Source: Chaunax sp. Z400 (lineage: Eukaryota > Chordata > Actinopteri > Lophiiformes > Chaunacidae). Taken from it: a stretch of DNA of 64,000 bases. The position numbers were made by a program, and so were the translations under genes. Below are positions 60,891 to 64,000 of this stretch, piece by piece. The stretch covers positions 32,482,839-32,546,838 of the forward strand of contig CM075189.1 of the NCBI GenBank assembly GCA_037577475.1, in the 5' to 3' direction. The notes beneath the pieces are model-generated. The model saw only the letters and a list, made by a program, of their open reading frames with translations. It was not told where the DNA came from and did not search any database. How positions within the stretch are numbered: the stretch's first letter is position 1; every line of letters starts with the position of its first letter.

Positions 60891-63459
60891 TTACTGCTGC
60901 CACTCCTGCTGCCGTCTCAGGGGAGATGGAGCCGCTATAGTCCTGGAAAGCTTTCCACTGATGGAGGATCGTCTAAAGGTGGGGCAGCAGTGCTCAAATC
61001 CAACCTTGATCTCAAGTCTCAAATTTGAAAGATCTTATTTTAGATATGTTGGAGTTTGCCCTCCTATAGGGAATGTCTACAGCATGCCACTTTCTAAGCC
61101 AATCACATTTTGTGCAAAGAGTTAGTCTAGGACCATCAACGTTGACATGAGGACAACAACACATGCAATACTTGTTCCATTCGGCAAAAACAACTCCTAA
61201 ATCTGCAGAAAGGTTGCGACCCTATTGCAATGGTCAAAACACTTTTGTTTTTCGCTGCTCTTGTTAACTTAGGTGCTAAATTGTCAACACTTGTATCCCA
61301 CCAGTCATTTGTGTTTAGACTTTTTCAGTCAGTGCAATGGTATGGCTGGTAACGCTGGTTGGTCAGAGTCATAACCTGGCTCTTGAGCAATGGCAAAAGT
61401 GAAAAACATACATAAGATCATAAAAAAGGATGACATGTGCAGTGAGAGAGAGGGAATGAGCAACAGAGCCTAGATTTATATTATTATTATATTCTGGATG
61501 CCCAGGGCCCAGGTGATGCCCCCCATTTAATTTACCCATGCCCCACCTCTGGAACAGATACCTAAACGAAGCATTAAAGAAGGAGGTTTGAGGCAGAGAG
61601 AAAGCACATCAACATGCATCTACAATCACACCACAGGTGTACAAGTCAGAGCATCTGTCATAATTGCCTCTGTTGTTGGCTTTAATATGTCCGACAGCAG
61701 AACTATTGGCCTGCAGAAAATGAGATGCTCATTAGGGCCCTGCAGCAGAAAAGTCAGAGGGTTGTGGTTGGTATAAGTAACCAGCAACGTAAAATGCTGA
61801 GGCACCAAAATCTGGACCAGTAATTAAATTGGCATCCACCTGCTGAAAAGGCTCATCCATTCAAGTGGGGCAGAGCCAACATGGGAGCAGAGCACAGGAG
61901 CGATTTCACACAGATCACACACACATCTCAGCCAGTTGATTAAACAGAGTGTAAATACCATAAGAATGAACATCCGACGTGCCACTGAAAACAAACACAT
62001 CATACAGACACACTGCTCTACCTTTGAGACTTAACACAACCATATTCATAAGTACTGTGAGGAATCCAACATTTATCTCTGTGTTCTCAGACAACCAGTA
62101 GGGGACGTTTTCCTGACCCAAGCTGAAAGACTTTCCAATAACTAATAAGTAACACTTACTGTTAGGAGGTAATTAGTTATTTTAAGTAATGACTCAGCTC
62201 TGCTCTTAAAGCCCATTTAAACTTTTTCTGTGCATTTATGAGCCAAGTGGGACATCAGCTGGTTGTAGACTACTTTCTTAAGGATTTTAGAAAAAAAGGA
62301 AAGTGATTCTTCTTTTTTTCTTTAAGTTATACTGAGAGAGATAACACTTTGCGGTCTCCCCTTCAGCTTACTGGCTTCAAGACATACTAAAAAAAAATAG
62401 AATGCCGGTTAATCAGAAAACTTACTTGAGCATCAAATCAATTAGCTGCACTGTCACATTGCTCCTGAGCCCTGCTGTGTTCTTTTTAATCTCAAACTAC
62501 ATAAACATGGTTGAGAGTCTTTTCTTTTCTTAATGGGTTAGTTGTATTCTGCACTCTCGCACTTGTACATATATTACATTGAGTTTATAACATACATGTC
62601 AAAACATTTCTCAAAAATGTTCTCTGACAAAGTGAAGATAATTGCTGTTCTTATGCAGTTGTTTTTGGTAGCACACAGCACTTATACAGTGCAGCGTGAG
62701 ATTCAGAGGATTGCCCTCAGCATGATTCAGTAAGGAGAGCAATCAAAACTCAAGGGATATGCAGAGAAGGAGGAGATATGAAAAATACATGACTGGAAGA
62801 GAAAAGCCAACAGAAACATATGGTAGATATTGACGGATAAGTAATGGAGTAAACAAGCAGGCAGTTCTGATCATTTAAACGCACCGCCCTGTTTTACGGA
62901 TGTGAGTCAGAATGTCGTGTTGTGTTTGGGTTCTTTGTGCTTGCTCCTTTCTGCTCTAAGTCCAGCCCACCATCACCCTACATTTGCATTTTTGGGTTGA
63001 CTTTTGTTCATGTTTCATGACTTGATTTAAATTGTGAGAAATATATGACCACATAATTGTGTTGGCATGTTTGAGAACACAACTCAGAACTGCATGGCGG
63101 TAATAATGAGGCATGCTTTGACCAAAACGCTAATGTCAGTATGCAAAAACGCTCACACAAGAAAACATGTTAACATGCTTGTGTATAAGTCAAAAATGCC
63201 ATTTTGACCCTTTTATCCCTGGAGAAATTGTGCACCTATTTAACAAAGATGTAAAAACCAGCTACTGCAGAAACAAATAACACTCTGCGTTCCGTTTCAT
63301 GGGACTTCAAGTCATGTTTTCTATGAATGGATCACCATAGCATTTTAATTTATATTTAATATGAATTATACTGGGAGTTTTATTTAATATAAATTCAAAA
63401 TAAATATTTAATTTTGAATTTCATTAGCTCCAATGCTAATATCATTAGCATTAGATCTT
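60891..63459. other. Non-coding stretch
   Basis: No gene recognised; unique AT-rich sequence. Confidence 0.5.
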
Positions 63460-63640
63460 CTTTTTTTTGGCTGCTCCTCATTAGGGGTCACCACAGCAGG
63501 ACTTTGCCATCTGCAGTGTTGATCTAGCACAGATTTTATGCCGGATGCCCTTCCTGACACAACCCTACCCTTTTATCCGGGCGTGGGACTGGCACCAAGA
63601 GTACACTGGCTTCTGCACCCCCAGTTCCTGGGTTTTTGAA
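63460..63640 (-). mobile_element. LINE 3' terminal fragment
   Basis: On the minus strand the words GGTTGTGTCAGGAAGGGCAT, CCGGCATAAAATC and GCTGTGGTGACCCCTAATGA, then GGAGCAGCC followed by an A-rich end, form the well-known 3' end of a fish LINE. The terminus resembles that of the plus-strand fragment at 31756. Homology fades above about 63640. Confidence 0.75.
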
Positions 63641-64000
63641 GATACAGGTATTTGGCCACAAACCAAAGTAGGGCCTATATTGACAAGATGAATATTTAAC
63701 CTCATCATTGTGCTATAGATGATAGGAATCACAGGAGAGATGGTCACCAGACAAATACAATCCATTGTGTGTCCGACTTTAACAGCAATCCACCCAGCTG
63801 TTGAGATATTCCACTTGGAACTAAATATGTCTACGTGTGGCTGGAGAAACAGGAAAGGTCAGGAGATCCCAATGTCATTAGGATGCATCATCAGGACTTC
63901 ACGCATGTGTGTACTGACTGTGGTTCCAATCAATCAAACAAATGTCAAGATTCTCTGAAAAAACTTTTACACCCTTTGACTTATAAGATGACACAACATG
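63641..64000. other. Non-coding end of window
   Basis: An open frame from 63719 to 63958 reads 79 codons without a recognised motif. It has no visible splice partners, so it is not annotated as a gene. Confidence 0.4.

Overview
This window looks like nuclear DNA of a teleost fish, probably a spiny-rayed (percomorph) species. It is AT-rich, it is crowded with CA/TG, AT and GATA microsatellites, and it carries decayed copies of repeats that are common in fish: two tRNA-headed SINE types, several LINE 3' ends, a Tc1-like miniature element and an inverted-repeat MITE. I see no bacterial operon, rRNA or functional tRNA gene. Almost all longer open frames are microsatellite read-through or pieces of retrotransposons. 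Species and chromosome cannot be told from the sequence alone.

Layout. 1-25 kb is mostly unique non-coding DNA with a possible LTR-like repeat (2.9-3.3 kb), a broken C2H2 zinc-finger piece on the minus strand (9.0-9.26 kb), a decayed dispersed repeat (about 10 kb), microsatellites, and one copy of an unclassified repeat (21.5-21.8 kb). 25-34 kb holds a reverse-transcriptase remnant with an FMDD motif (25.14 kb), a MITE (27.7-28.1 kb), a second copy of the unclassified repeat in opposite orientation (29.2-29.5 kb), a LINE 3' end (31.76 kb), and an L2-like LINE split at 32.4 kb by an 895-bp element with a TTGTA target-site duplication. 34.6-35.3 kb is a large GATA/GACA array. 35-49 kb is mainly unique sequence with several patches that resemble conserved non-coding elements, plus LINE and SINE relics. 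49.29-49.76 kb is a 27-bp minisatellite whose unit contains a 12-bp perfect palindrome.

The only credible host gene is on the plus strand at about 51.6-53.0 kb. Three exons can be joined with good splice sites and continuous phase into a 189-residue acidic C-terminal part that ends in tandem 15-16-residue Ser/Asp/Gly repeats, a stop codon, and poly(A) signals. Its upstream exons were not identified and I do not recognise the family. A very tentative promoter plus first exon lies at 53.64-53.82 kb. 54-64 kb returns to non-coding DNA with SINEs, LINE fragments, a 78-bp Tc1-like hairpin element and a composite CA-rich minisatellite.

No operon-like cooperation between genes can be described. The window reads as a gene-poor interval around the 3' end of one gene, shaped by repeated insertion of retrotransposons and by tandem-repeat expansion.
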